This document shows, in pieces, positions 46,386-59,850 of a stretch of DNA of 64,000 nucleotides. Numbering within the stretch: the first letter of the stretch is position 1; the number at the start of each line of letters is the position of its first letter. The DNA lies in the NCBI GenBank assembly GCA_963931925.1, contig OZ007569.1:67978420-68042419 (forward strand). Direction: 5' to 3'. The DNA comes from Onchidella celtica. Taxonomy: Eukaryota; Mollusca; Gastropoda; Systellommatophora; Onchidiidae. Below the pieces are notes generated by a model. That model had not been told where the DNA came from. It searched no databases and saw only the letters and a list, made by a program, of their open reading frames with translations. Made by a program: the position numbers and the translations under genes.

Positions 46386-48369
46386 TCGTGAAGAGCGATG
46401 TAATTTGCCCACCCCAGGGGTCACCATTATACAGTTTAATGTAACAAGTAACATGCATAACCACTGACGTCCACAAGAATGACTAAAACGAGCTTTATCA
46501 TGTTATTGGCAAGGTGTCAATGATTTGTTTCAAGAAACGATTAAAGGCGTGTATATTTCGGGAGAACAATAGCAACATCTACATTGCCTGTTGCAGTAAA
46601 CTCATTGTTGAGGTAAACTCCCTGCCAACCAGATGTTTGTGATATACATGTTCTTACATCTGTATTGTTGTGTGTGAATGAAGGGAGTATAATATTCTAT
46701 ATTCGCGTTCAAAGACGCCGGCATGGAATACAGTGTTTTCGGCTGTTAAAACTGTGTGTGGATTATGCCACATCCAGACTTTCGTGCTAGGTTTATGCAT
46801 GGGCAAGTGGATCAGTATTTGGCTGTATATTAAGCTAGTTAATAGGCACTGGACTTGTGATCTATGAACGGCAAAGAGTCTACAAATGTTATTTGTATTG
46901 TACCAGGTGTCGCAGCAAGGGTTTATTTTTGAATAGCAAAGGCGAGGGAACCTCAACTATAGAAAGACGCAGAACTCCACGCCTGCAGCCTTGAACAGAA
47001 AGCACTGTCAGGCATTCTGCATCTCGTATGAGTTCTGTTACGGTCAGAACTCTGTGTTGCTTTTTGAAATTATTCAGAAAGGCTGGGTTGATGGTGTATT
47101 ATCATATGTTGACACTGGTATTTATGTGTAAGGGTTGTGTGTTGGTATAACATATCTCAAAGTGCTCAATTCGTCCCTTCGTATGAGTCCTGATGCCTGC
47201 GATGCTACATGAGCTCTGGGCACACCGTACTTTAGTTGTTCGTTGGTTGCCCTGTCGTCACTGTGTGATGACAAGACTTAGACGTAACTGATGTAAGCCA
47301 CAAAGACGGTTCTATCTCAAGAAAGAGCCTCATGAGAATTGTTTCGTGACGCTGTGATATAATGTGATAGCACCGTTATTTCCCGAAGGAAACCCCTTCC
47401 GGATACTGGCTGTAACAGTCCCCATGATGTTCACGAGTCGGGGCGACCAATTTTCCCCCTTGCGTTAGCGAAAAGGTGAAAAAAAGAAAGCAGAACTAAA
47501 ATGTAATGGTACAGTACAGTAGCGTTCATCCTGCCGAGCTGAAGATAAGATGACTGTACAGATGTTTCTGCACCGTTTTTAGTTGCCGGTGAGGTCAAAT
47601 CATTGTCAGATTTCAAATACATTAATAGATCACAGATAACTGCCGAACTTGAATGATTGTAATATGATGTGAATATCAGTTCCCGGTCTGCAGGACAGAC
47701 TCCATTTCATTGAACACCCAAGCCGGGGATAACATTTGACCGTTTTGGCCATAGGCTACATGCCATGCCAGTAAATGTAGTGAAAATGTTCAAAACGGAA
47801 TGTGAAGCAGGAAATAGAGCCAGTTGATTTTTGTAATGCATACATTTTCCGTCTTAGAAAATTATGCAGGAAAATAATGAAACACGCGAACAACAGGTGT
47901 TGCCGTCGGAATTTCCCTTTCCACACCTGGGGATCTATATGTGGCATAGAGTAAATAAAAAGCAAATTATTGCAATCAGCAAGCATGATCTTTTTCCTCT
48001 TAAAAACTCAATGTTGATCGTGGTTTAACCGGGGTAACAGAAAGGAAGCCAAGTTTTCCCGTGTTAACGTGGCTTATTTTATCGCATTCGTACAGCTTTT
48101 GCTTCAAGTGCATAAAGGGCAATTTACAGTTAAACTGCATGAGGCTTTGTTTTTTTTATGGTACTAGCGTTTTTTCAGCATATTGTGACAGATTTCACAG
48201 ACATGAAGTTCAGATGTGAAGATCACAGGTCGAGATCGGTTATCAAAATAGTGATAAAAGGATAGGTTTTTGTCCACGGCTTTTTATATTAAATCCTCAC
48301 AACTGTTAAAGAGACATAATTTTAATATATTAACTCACAACACACTATCTCAGCTTCTGTCTGTCTATT

Positions 48370-48414
<45 letters not shown>

Positions 48415-51400
48415 TTTCTCTCTCTCTCTCTCTCTCTCAAACCAAATCCACACCCTTTCCTAACTTTGAACCGTCTTAACTGCGATTATTTCCTATCACA
48501 CAGTTAAACTAGGCGTGGACATGCAATTGTTCTGTTGTATCGCAATCAAGCCTTAGTTTCATGTTCACGTTGACCGTGCAGTGTGCCCGTGTCTGACATG
48601 ACTGTGCCTCCGTTCATTCCCCCAGATTTAAAAAAATAAAAATTGGATGAGACTTGGAACCACTGCAACGCAACTACCTTTAATTGACCACATTAAACAC
48701 CTTCCCATCTAAATCTCCGCAGCTTCCTCTTGACTCCGTCATATTCAGTAAAGAAACTGCAAAATCCGTTTGAACCCCTTCTCTCTTTATTCCCCACCAT
48801 CGACTGCCTACACGATTCCTTCGGTGTTTTCAAGTTAGTGGAATGGTAGAAGATCGATAACAAACATTAGAAATCATACGCCAGAGATTACCAACCAGGC
48901 GACTACGAAAAATGAACATCAGTATGATAGGTTCCGTTCGAAGAGAAGAAATGGCAGTGGATGCTTCAACCATGGCTGACTGGCTGTGTGCGATGTCTAT
49001 CAGCCCGTGTGTAACAAGCTAACAAAAAAAAAGTTAAACAGTATTGAAAAGAGACTCACTGGGTCACTGTGCACGTTCAGGAAATTGTCTTGTCAGAATT
49101 AAAAGCCACAATAGTGTCATAACTTCCGTAAAGCAATACTAAAATAATAATAAAGAGCAGACCAACTGTCGAGCTCCATGCCATGTCTGCTGTGTACCTG
49201 GTGGCCCCAAATCTGAAGGAAAGCCTTCAGGGGCCTATGGATGTCACTGTGACACTACTGACCATTCTGGACTATCGGCTATTATCAGCTCATCTTGACG
49301 ATGTGATAGTAAGATTATATAAACAGCACGAGTTCTAAGTTGAAGGTTAACGACCTTTTCTTAAACAACACGGCATACTACGATCGGTGCGCGTGTTCAA
49401 ATGTGTAATACATTTCATACGTCCATCTGCTCTTGGTGCAGTGAAGAATAATTCATGATACAATAGTATCAAAATAATAAGTAATTAAGTAATGTAACAA
49501 TATAATATTTTTTCCCTATCTCGACGTGTTTTGGCAAAAAAAAAAGTCTGGGGAAGAAAACGAAAACGTGAGCGTACTTTTTTTAGAGAAAAAAAAAAGA
49601 AGATTGCAGAAAATATTCACTCTCACTGTTCAAAGGGACTACATATCACGTTCATTTCTGGTGTTAACGGAAAGACAGAACCAATAGAGTAAAGGGCAGC
49701 TGTTTGATCTATTTGTAGGTTTTTATTTTAATACTGGTCCATCCAGCAGGCGTCGACAGTGGTCTTGGTCTCCAAAATATACCTGTCCCAATTGGGACAC
49801 GAAGGCGCCAGACTTTCCTCTGTGCACACACGGCAATTCCGGCTATTTCCGTATGCCTTTGATCGCAGAATTTGCTGGATATGGAAAAAGCGGTTGTCAA
49901 TTTATTGATCCCATCTGAGCACAACGTCATGACAAGGCAAGAAAAGTAGAAAGTGGGGCCCCTTGCCCATATGCAACACACTGCTCGCAAGGCTTGGGAG
50001 AATGCTGCTGGGGAATGTCGGAAGATGGGGGAGAGGGAACGGGGAAGAGGGTGGGCCGGGGGTAATTTTACCTATGTGAGTACTCATTTCCTCAAGACCC
50101 TTCGATTTTGTGTTTTTTTGCGAGCCAGACTCCATCGCTAATGGGGTCTACCGACCGGTCATGACGCCCGGGTGTATCCCAAAACGTGAAACCGGCAGTG
50201 ACCGGGTAGGGTGAAAATACCATCATTGATAATTTATAAGGCCTAAGGTAAAAAGCAAATATCTGCTACCTAAAGGTAACCACAGTCGATAAATGATATT
50301 AAAGTACAGTGGAGTAGATGTTACGTCATGGTGGTTCAGACCGCAGTGTCACGTAAGCCTACTTTGTTAATAATAGTCTTACAGCCGTAATCTTTGGTTA
50401 TAATATTAATTATTGTTTTTTTCTTTGATGTGGCTTTCAGGTGCATTAAATCTCATCATGAAACTATAGTGACAGGTTATAAGTGGCAGGAATTTCGTTC
50501 GTGCCATATATGATCAAACGTCATTTTTAATGGATCAAATAGGACTTATCGAAAAGCAATGATTTTTACCAGAAAAGGGTGGATATACCAAAGAGAATAA
50601 TTATATAAAAGAGAAGTAAAACTGTTTTCTCTTTGATGTTTCGTGGCATAGATTATGTTGACTTGCACACAATTTATGATAGAAAAACAGGGGGACGAAT
50701 AATCATTATAACTGTCCTGGCTATCTATAGTCATTTCTTGTAAAACATTTGACTAGAGTCAGTAAAAGTTAACGTACCCCCAGGATTCATTGGTTTTCTT
50801 CTTAACCCACTGTTATCCTTATGTAATATTGTGCATACGACACTGGATTTGCTTTTACATTACTAATTTTGTGGTCACGAAGTCTTCAGTCTGAGACACA
50901 GAATACCGAGACAGACTATGTCTTCTTTCACTATTATGTTCGCAATTTGCGAGCGTATAAACATGGTGATTACCTCTCACAGAGCTCAGTGGTACTTGTA
51001 TTTTTCGTTCAATTATGAAGGGGTGTGGTGCGAATTGTTGCATTGTTGACATGGATGATAAATGCATAAGTCCACGGACGGAATTTGGCGAATTGAACGG
51101 TCTCGGTATTCTGTGACTGTGCACAAAAATGCACACTTTTCATTTCCATGGTGCGTTTTTCTAGATCTACTTGCTTCATTCAGAGCTCACCACATTGAAA
51201 CAGTAGAATTCGTATTTTAAAATTACACACCTGCGGATTCGGTCCATAACTTGTAGCTTTCAGAAGCATTTTGATTCAGGAGTATTTGACAATAATAATA
51301 GACAGTCATTCAGTCTGGTACATTTCTGTTACCATGAATGATATGCGTAGCTCAGCAATGTGCATGGGATCCGCAAGAAGTAATGAGCGTGTGTTACAAG

Positions 51401-53475
51401 TCGTAAAAAGTAATCATGAAACACGGCTGTTTGTTAAACATCATTATATCAGGGAACCTGAACTTGCTTTGTCAGTCTATCACAATTATTCCATGGAATT
51501 GAAATAGTTTGAACGTGCGGTCTAGAGACGTCTAGGCTTTTTTTTTTTGTTTGTTCAAGAGTAAACCATCTAATGTAGAGCTATTGCTATGGGGGTACAA
51601 TTCCCAAGGTTCCCTTTTCAAAGGCCACAGTTGTGTTTATGAAACACATTGCAAACATCAGTTAAATACTATTTGCCATATTAAATAATCATGTCTACGT
51701 ATTATACGACAAACCTAAAGTCAAAGGATGCATAGGGCTAAGCAGAGAAGAAATATACATGCATTTGGTCATTTGGCTTTGTAGATACAGGATCAAGTAT
51801 CACACATAAAATACGACTTACGCTCCACTCAAAATAATGTCAATATCGTAACAAAGAGATCAGTACATATCTACGCCAATGAAGTCAAAGCATTTTCTGT
51901 TTCGTGTGAATTTGAATTTTGGATTAAGCCTCATTTCATAATGAAGTATGCCAGCTGTTACTTGGAATTTCCCTACTCTTCCCGCAAAGCCAAGGTATGC
52001 CCGATGTCAGTATGAGTGTATCACCAGAAAGCACACATGGAACTACCAAAGACGGGATCTTATAAAGAATTGCAGAATATTTCGAGAGAAAACAAATAAT
52101 TTGCTTCCTCTACTATGAAATGCGGATTGTGATTGATGAGTCTACATTCCCCTGCAGTAAAAAAAACAAAACAAAAATAAAATGCCTCATCCCTCTTGCA
52201 TGAGTCTCTCATTGCTACTCCTGTCCCTGATTTTGTGTTAAAACACAAATAAAAACAAAAATGAATTGTATAGTACTGACTGTCAAGTAAATCACCATTC
52301 TGAAAACAAAACAACACACCTGCCTCCTTGGTAATAGTTTAGCTAGGAAATCTCTTATCGTGATACACTGAATAAACCTTAAATCTCAATATCCTTTTTA
52401 AAAAACAAAATCGACTGATGTTTGTTGTGCTGTCGATGGCTTGTGGCCGATGCCTGAAGATAGTTATAAAGGTCTGCAATAACCAGTCTCCTGGCGGGGT
52501 TAGGGGTGGATTATTCATATCTTATACATGATCGACAGGGGGAATAAACTGGGAACAGCTGTTTCACACAGGTCTGATCCATAACTTCAGGGCTTTTGCT
52601 TGTAAACTTACATTTATTGTGAGGAAAGACAGGTCAGTATAACTTCATGTTATGCCAAACACACATAATCTCATGATGTGTCTCCATGGCAACGCAAGGG
52701 AAACACAAAATCCACCATGACTTTCATCAGGATAAAGGCATGTCAGATTACTAGATGTACAATGTGTGGAAAAACTATCTGCAGAGTGCAGAGTCCTAGC
52801 AGAGGGGGGGGGGGGGGTCTATCATTATTTTTCTTTGTAACTCCACATTCTGTTTGATCGCTTTAGTCAACTCCCATAATGGTCAACAAAACGACATTTT
52901 GTCTTCTTTCCGCCATTGTCATGTCGTACGTGGCTCCACTGTCATTCACCAATAATTAAATGTTGGTATCCATACGGTCTTCTCCAAGTATGACGGATGA
53001 AGGGCTGTTTTGTAGCTCATGTTGGAAATGCATTGAAATAAGCAAATCACTGGAAAGTGGATGCAAAACAATGGCTGTGTTTGGAAATGGACCAGTATCA
53101 TACAAATGACATGAACGAATGGTGATATGCTGCCTCTGCAAATAAGTCAAAGAAGATTTAAGCCATTGAAGAAGATGTGAACTGCCAACTCAAAGTAAGA
53201 TCACAACCTTCCACAGCAATACCCTCCACTGAAATTTGACTAGGGTACATGATCCAGAGCAATTTCATTTCATGTTGTGCTTATGTCTCGTCAAATCGTG
53301 CCTTCCCAAAATGTCTAGGTTTTAACCTAACATCCATATTGTACGGCTCTTTGTTTCTGAATTATTCTGCTTGTTGCGCGTGTTCATGTGTGTGTGCATC
53401 ACTGCTCGTGGCCTGCACTTTGCCACAAGTTCTGAACATGTTTGCCAGGACGATCAACAGTAGCAGAAAGGCGTT

Positions 53476-53520
<45 letters not shown>

Positions 53521-56500
53521 TTGTATCTGCATTGGGTTTTTGCTCCATCTAATGATGCCACTTTCAGGATCGCATCAGCCGCATTTTGATCTATTATTAT
53601 TTATTTAGAGCCCACTTAGCGGCTGCAGATCAAGCTTTTTTCTGATCTTGCGGCACAAAATCTTTGATCCTGGTGCTTAGATGGCTTTCTGCGGAGATGG
53701 CAAATGAGATTTTTACATGATGAGGGGCAGTAGGCGAGGAAAGATTTCTAAACGGGGCTAGACTCTGGAAGGACTGAGAATTCCTAGACGTTGGCTTTTC
53801 GTGGAAATGGGACTGCAATAACGATCGAGAACAAAAGGTAACGTATTAGGAAGGTTAGGTAGAAGGAAAGGTATTGCAAGGAAACATGATAAAAACTCGA
53901 CTTCCCACAAGGAAGTTCAGGAGTTCAGAAGACAAAGAATGTTATGAGCATTTTGGGCCGGGAGGATATACGGAAAGACGTACATCTATAGGGAAAACGA
54001 GGGAGAGGGCGGGTGTCGTGATTGACGTAAGTTATCTTTAACTCCAGAACGCCCACCGTGGGAGCAAATTGTTGAAATAGCCTTAAATTAAGTTATGCAT
54101 TTTTTTTTTCTGAGTTTGAATCTAATTTAATGCAGTTCAGAATACGGAGTCGATATCATCACCCATTCTTCACATTTTTCCTTTTTAGTTATTACCACGG
54201 TTTTCTTTCCCTCTCCATTATTCCTGCCGCCACATACCTTGTAATAACGTGGTAACTGTGTTAAATTAAATTTTGTTGTTTTCGTTTCAAATTTCACTCA
54301 GACCCAACGTATTTTATGAAGTTTTTTTTCTCGTGTGTGTGTCAACCAGGCGCAGTTGTGTTTCATTTTGATTCGGTGATTACATTTAAACTGCTTTTTG
54401 CATATGCTCAGGGCAGCAGGAAACAAATTGCAATTGGTTTGTTTCATTTGCGTCACCCTAAAATGTGATGTTTACCGTGGTGTTTTGCAATCTCGCACAG
54501 CCGCTGTTGTTGTTGTTGTTGTTTCACGGCGGTAGAGCATGCGCACTTGAAAATATTTGTGTTTTCTTTGGCACGGTGGCCGAGCATGCACACTCCTTGA
54601 AGAACGAAATATAAGACGACCTTGGAGCGTCTGACGAAACACGAAATAAAATTCAAAATTTCCCAGGAGCACCAATTCTACGAAGTTGACAGCGAGAAAC
54701 CAATACAACATTTTTTAATAAATACAAAATAACCTCGTGTTTTGAGTTTAAATGCAATGCTCTATTGTTGCCTTGCCGTCTGTCGGTGTCAAACTGGCTA
54801 TGGATTTGATATCACGAAAAACCAGAAAGAAAATGCCTAATGTCCCATGCCGTTAAAACTTCTAAATTGTATAATTTGATCATAAATCTAGAAGTGGTTT
54901 TGATACCCCTGACAACATTTCCAATTAATTGGAGTCACTGAAATCGATACAGATCAAATGGAAGAAAAACAAACACACAAAGAAACAAATTACAGTTTCG
55001 ACCTCAATATAGTCGATCAATAGCTGTGGGTTAATGTCACTTACATAAAGCTTTTAGTGTGGACCAAAGGCTTCAACCTGCTGGAAACTCACCAGAGGCA
55101 TGTCATTCGACACCATGAGCTGTCAACCTATAGTTCATGAGTTACGAGCGTCCTGTAATTTCACAGCATGTCAGTCACCAGAATTAAACGAACTTCCTTT
55201 TTAACAATGACGAAAATGGTTTAATTAAGTGTCACTACTACCCCGCCCCCCCCCCCCCCCATTCATTATTATTATTTTTTTTAATTCAATGGCCATTAGA
55301 TGCTTGTTTATTATGGGCATGCTATTAATTTAGATGGCTGAGAGGACATTTGAATATTGAACGTTGAAGAGACCTAAATGTAATAATGTTTACTGTAACC
55401 AACTGTCATAATTATGAAACTGCCACTATGAATTTAAAAGCTTGATAATAATTTCACTTTCCATACCATTGATCTCCGACATGAGTTATTGGGGGAGTCC
55501 AGCTGAAGCTGCCAGTAGCATCCAGAGTCGTGGCCAGCTGAAGATGCCACTGACCTGTCTTGCATAGTTATGCAAAACCTACAAAGCCTCAGGTCGGAGG
55601 TAATAAAAGGTTTGCATAACGGCATGCTTTTAACTTGCGGCTGAATGGTATAGGCGTAGTATGGCTCTGAAGAAGCTGTAGAGTAAACATCTGATATAAA
55701 ATAAATAACGAAGAGTTATTGTCATACTGTAACAAAGCCATGATGTAAATGTATGGTTTTTTTTTGTAAAGCATTGCGGCTGAACGGCAGTACCAAAAAC
55801 GGTGTGCTTTCCATGAATATTTCTAACTTTTTGCGTGTCAAATGAAAGAAGGACAAATTTAGGGGAAAAGATTTTACATTTATACATTTCACATTTTCGG
55901 AAACCTTTACCATTTCTGTTCCACAAGAAGACTTGCTCTCAGTTAGAATTGTGTATTCACCAAACAAATTGCCCCCGCACTTAAACCGCAGCATTCTTGT
56001 TTTCACCAAGTACTCTCGTTCACGTTTGAATAAAACAGTTATGGCTCGGGCATTAGGGATGCGGTCGAGTGGTGTGGTAACCGTGCATAATGGAATGTGG
56101 TAAGTAGGCTGACTGAGTCGTTGATTCAAACGGTCATATAATTTTAGCGAAGGTTGAAAAAAGACGTAAAACAAACAGCAACAACAGAAAATTTGTGGGG
56201 TCGCCCTAAGGATTAGAACAAGGTCAAAATGAGGCCCCCCAAAAAAAGGATGACATGTCGCAAAGTCTCGCGTTAGAAACAAAGAATAATAAAAATAGTA
56301 ATAATGACAACTAAAGAACTAAATTCCTAAAGAACTAGAAAAAAAAAAAAGAACTAGTATTCGGACCCACACTTTAGATGAAAAAAGAATTATAAGGGTT
56401 AAAGCAGTTTATGAAAATGAAAAGCCATAGCACGGCTATTTGATATGGAGTGGTCCTGGAAAATAGATAAAACAATAATATTATACAAATACAAATAGAT

Positions 56501-58736
56501 AGAAAATCAGCTGCAAGAAAACAGGCACTGATATTAAAGTATATATCCCAATATCTGATGCAGTGTTGTGTATTGATGTCAAGGCTGAAAAACCAAGCGA
56601 TGCTCGATTTCAAACTGTGCTTGTGTCCTAGTGCGACATGACATTGATGATATGAACCATAGAACTTAAATGTCACGAAACGCCGCATGGTCCGGTGGAT
56701 TAAAATGGACTAAAACGGGCTTCCGGGTTTGGTTGTCAGTATCACTGAGGTGTTCACTCACTTAGTACCTGGCGCAACATGTCACCAGTTTCCTATACGC
56801 CAACGAACACAGAAGATGGCCTAGCAAGGGAAACATTCCTTGACACAGAATATTGATAGTAGGTGGAAGCAAATTCAAGAACATATCCACATGTCTTACG
56901 TCCAGAGTTGCCATATGGTTTTGTACCGTAGTATCTAGTGCTGACAAGTCTCCTGTGGACCATAACAGTCCTTAAGGACTTTTAATTTTCGGTACATCAA
57001 GACGGATGGTGTCACCTTAAGCATGGCACGAAGATGTTGATCTGCCTTCCAGATTGATGATTTCTAAGGATGATCTGCGTTGACAGGCAAAAATTGGGGG
57101 TGATAGTATGTCAGGACAACTTTGAATCGACGTTCTTAAGTTTGGGAGTTGGGGCATCGGCTCTGTCAGAACGCTTGGTCCTTAGCCAAGCATTACTCAG
57201 AATAGGCTCTGGATAATTCCTAAAGCGTTAGAAGTCCACCATTCTCTTGCCTTCAGTAACAACATCGACATTGATCTGCACATACGTGTTAGCGGCGGAG
57301 CTGGGAGGGGGGCGGGGGCGGGGGGGGGGAGGGGGAGGGAATATTTACAAGAAAAAAAAAGACTGTCTGCATCATATGATGGACTAGTCTGAAAAGTTCT
57401 GTAGACGACAAGGAGTCCCTGGAGCCTAAAAATTCAATAGAACCTGTGAAAAAGTCGTCGATGTATTTGACAGCCTTTTTATGATTATTTATTTCCATAG
57501 ACAGAAATTGGTTTTACATTGTTCTGAGCAATAATAAGGACTTAAGGTCCGTCCGAAAGATATCTTATTTCTTTTATTCTTGTTTTTATTTTATTTTTTT
57601 TAACTTCAGTGAGAGTCGGCATAAGTAGCTTAAATACTTTCATTTCGTGACGATCGTCGCCTCCGAATGCCGGGGGGGGGGGGGGGGGGCGGTGCTTAGT
57701 GAAGTAATGCGCAACGGTGTGCTCTGATGGAAACCTGAATCAAGTTGTTGGTTTTTTGTGGGTTTTTTTTTTTGCATCCGTGAAAATACCAGCAATTTTG
57801 ACATAGCTTTAATGGGACGGTCAAAATTCAGGCAAATCAGTTTCAGCCAGAGACATGCTACTAATATACTAGTCTGCCCACGGCACAGAGGAACAGTGAC
57901 GCCGGTATAGGGGGCTCAGCGGCCATTGCAATATGGCAAAACATCACTCGAGAAACTGATCATTGCTAATTTGCTTCAAATTTTGCGTTATTCATTCCTG
58001 TTTATCGAAGGGAATAACTGCTAGTTGGAAATGAAAAATGGAAATCAAATATTAAACATGTAAATGTAAATGATTTTTAAAAAGTAATGTGAACAGAAAT
58101 TTTCCAGATTTCGTCATTCTCTTTTCCATGTCTTCGATCTATCCTGTATTTAAAGAACAAAAAAATGATTAACCGAGAATGATATCTATGCGAGAAAATT
58201 AAAGAGATAGTAGTGTGAAATACAAGTATGAGTGAAAGCTGGGCTGACAAAGATCAGAGAGTTGAAGGAAAACAACACAGCACTATAGTGTGGCGCATGA
58301 TACTGTGAGCCTAAGACAAGAGGAAAGTTATGGGCAGACAGGGAGGATGAGCGAAAAACAAATAAAAATAACTTATGCATATTCGCACTTCTAAATCATT
58401 ACCAACATTTTTTGCTTATTTATACATTTTTCTTTTTTATAATTCATCCCCTTTCTTTTCTTCCACTGTATGTATACGTTCCAAAGGTCGAAATCCTATA
58501 TATATGTGTGTTTTTAAATTGGTTGTGTGTTTAGAGCTTCTCAAACAACTTTTTTTTTTCAACTGTAGTCTTACATCTGGCCTTTCTGCGACTCACAACC
58601 CATATCTGCGGTTTGTTTCGCCGTATTAGGAAAATGGCGACTGCTCTTCACGATTGGGTTTCACTTTGCGTGCGCGAAACAAAGGGGGTGCGCAGTCTGG
58701 TATTATTATGTCACTGGTATCAACACCCAGAACTGA
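46386..58736. other. Long non-coding stretch with simple repeats
   Basis: No exon could be supported. Simple repeats: (CTGT)n/(CT)n 48356-48440, (TTG)n 53478-53520 and 54504-54522, C- or G-tracts near 52804, 55243, 57306-57345 and 57671-57690. The longest frame (56282-55722, -, 186 codons) has no recognisable domain. The 56760-57500 stretch has several adjacent broken frames on both strands and may be a decayed coding element, but I cannot name it. Confidence 0.35.
57301..57345 (+). repeat. G-rich tract, G-quadruplex potential
   Basis: Repeated runs of four to nine G separated by single C, A or GA (GGGGGGCGGGGGCGGGG and following). It has strong quadruplex-forming potential on the + strand and is likely length-unstable. 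Confidence 0.7.
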
Positions 58737-59850
58737 GACTAATGGTTAGACCAGAGAGTATAGATGTATAGAGAGATCTCACTTCCGCCAAATCACGAAA
58801 CTAGGTCGCTGCAGTAAACAAGAAATTGAAGAATTGAAAGAGACCTTATTCATCAAAGATAGTGTGCATATCTGTTTACTGTGGTTTGTTCATATTTTTG
58901 GGCTGATTAAAACTATTTACAACCGTTTTTAAGCTCCTACGCCCCGTGGAAATGCACAAACGGGTATTGTTTACCGCAGCGACCTACTTTCCGCTCCATG
59001 TTAACCTTGGTTTCGCAGAGCCTTCCGCGTCTCGCAGTGCAAATCAACCAATAGTGAAGCCTCTCTCTATATCTATATTAATAAAAGTGAAACCTTACGA
59101 CAATTGCAGGGCGTCTTTCGCTACTCCTCTATTAATTCTGATTCGGTGGCCCTCACATTTTATACAACGCTTAGTACAGACTGTCGTCGTGTCCCCAGCA
59201 CAGAAAATAAAAAAATAATTATTAACTCGCAGAACGTTTGTTATTGTATTAGTTTCTAGGTTGCGACACATTGGCGTTCGATCTATTTTTTCGGCAAATT
59301 AATGTAACTAAGATTGGTTCCGATATAGACTGTATCACACTCACAAAACAACTTCCGGTTAGGACTAATTTGAATGACGAGATTGAGTTCTAAGACTATC
59401 AAGTATAAAACTTAGTGTGTTCTCAATGTGCCTAGACTGGGAAAAAGAAAGGGTCTGGAATTGGGAGATTGACGCTGCAGGGCCAAAAGTACAGGTTTGT
59501 GTTTTCAATATCATTCCTAGGAAAATATCATAATATTTCTTTTCCATTAACACATGATGTTATCACTTCCTGCGATGTGCAAACAAACTAACCCGTGCGC
59601 ATATGATAGCCATAATTTGACGGATGCTGGCGGGGCGCGCAGGACCTCAACGCGCAAAGGGAGAGCAGTAAAACGTATCTAAAAACAAACAAACAAACAA
59701 AAATTAAATAAAGCTAAAGGAACAGGCAAAATGAAGCAGGTCCATAATAATCGCCCAGAACTGAAACTAATAAATCGATTTATCCCAGGCAGGGCCGGGA
59801 ATTCAGCTAGTTAATATAATATACTCTCTGGTTAGACTTATTAATTAGTC
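58737..59850. mobile_element. Inverted-repeat element hosting the Helitron
   Basis: 58737-58762 (GACTAATGGTTAGACCAGAG and AGTATA) matches the reverse complement of 59820-59850 through GACTAAT and GTCTAACCAGAGAGTATA. Without the 739-bp Helitron between them, the enclosed element would be about 375 bp, a typical MITE size. No target duplication was resolved. Confidence 0.4.
59072..59810 (+). mobile_element. Non-autonomous Helitron
   Basis: The 5' end reads TCTATATTAATAAAAGTG after an A (59071). The 3' end reads CCCAGGCAGGGCCGGGAATT and CAGCTAG before a T (59811). This matches the Helitron rule of 5'-TC, a 3' CTAG/CTRR terminus preceded by a GC-rich hairpin, and insertion between A and T without target duplication. 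The terminus closely resembles the common animal Helitron end (GCCGGG..ATTCAGCTAGT). At 739 bp it has no RepHel helicase frame, so it depends on an autonomous partner. The frame 58946-59218 crosses its 5' end and is not a gene. Confidence 0.72.

Noticed and set aside
55722..56282. 186-codon - strand frame, the longest outside transposons
   Set aside because: No domain, signal or family resemblance recognised. Overlapping frames on the same strand are also open in part, and composition is AT-driven, so chance is more likely.
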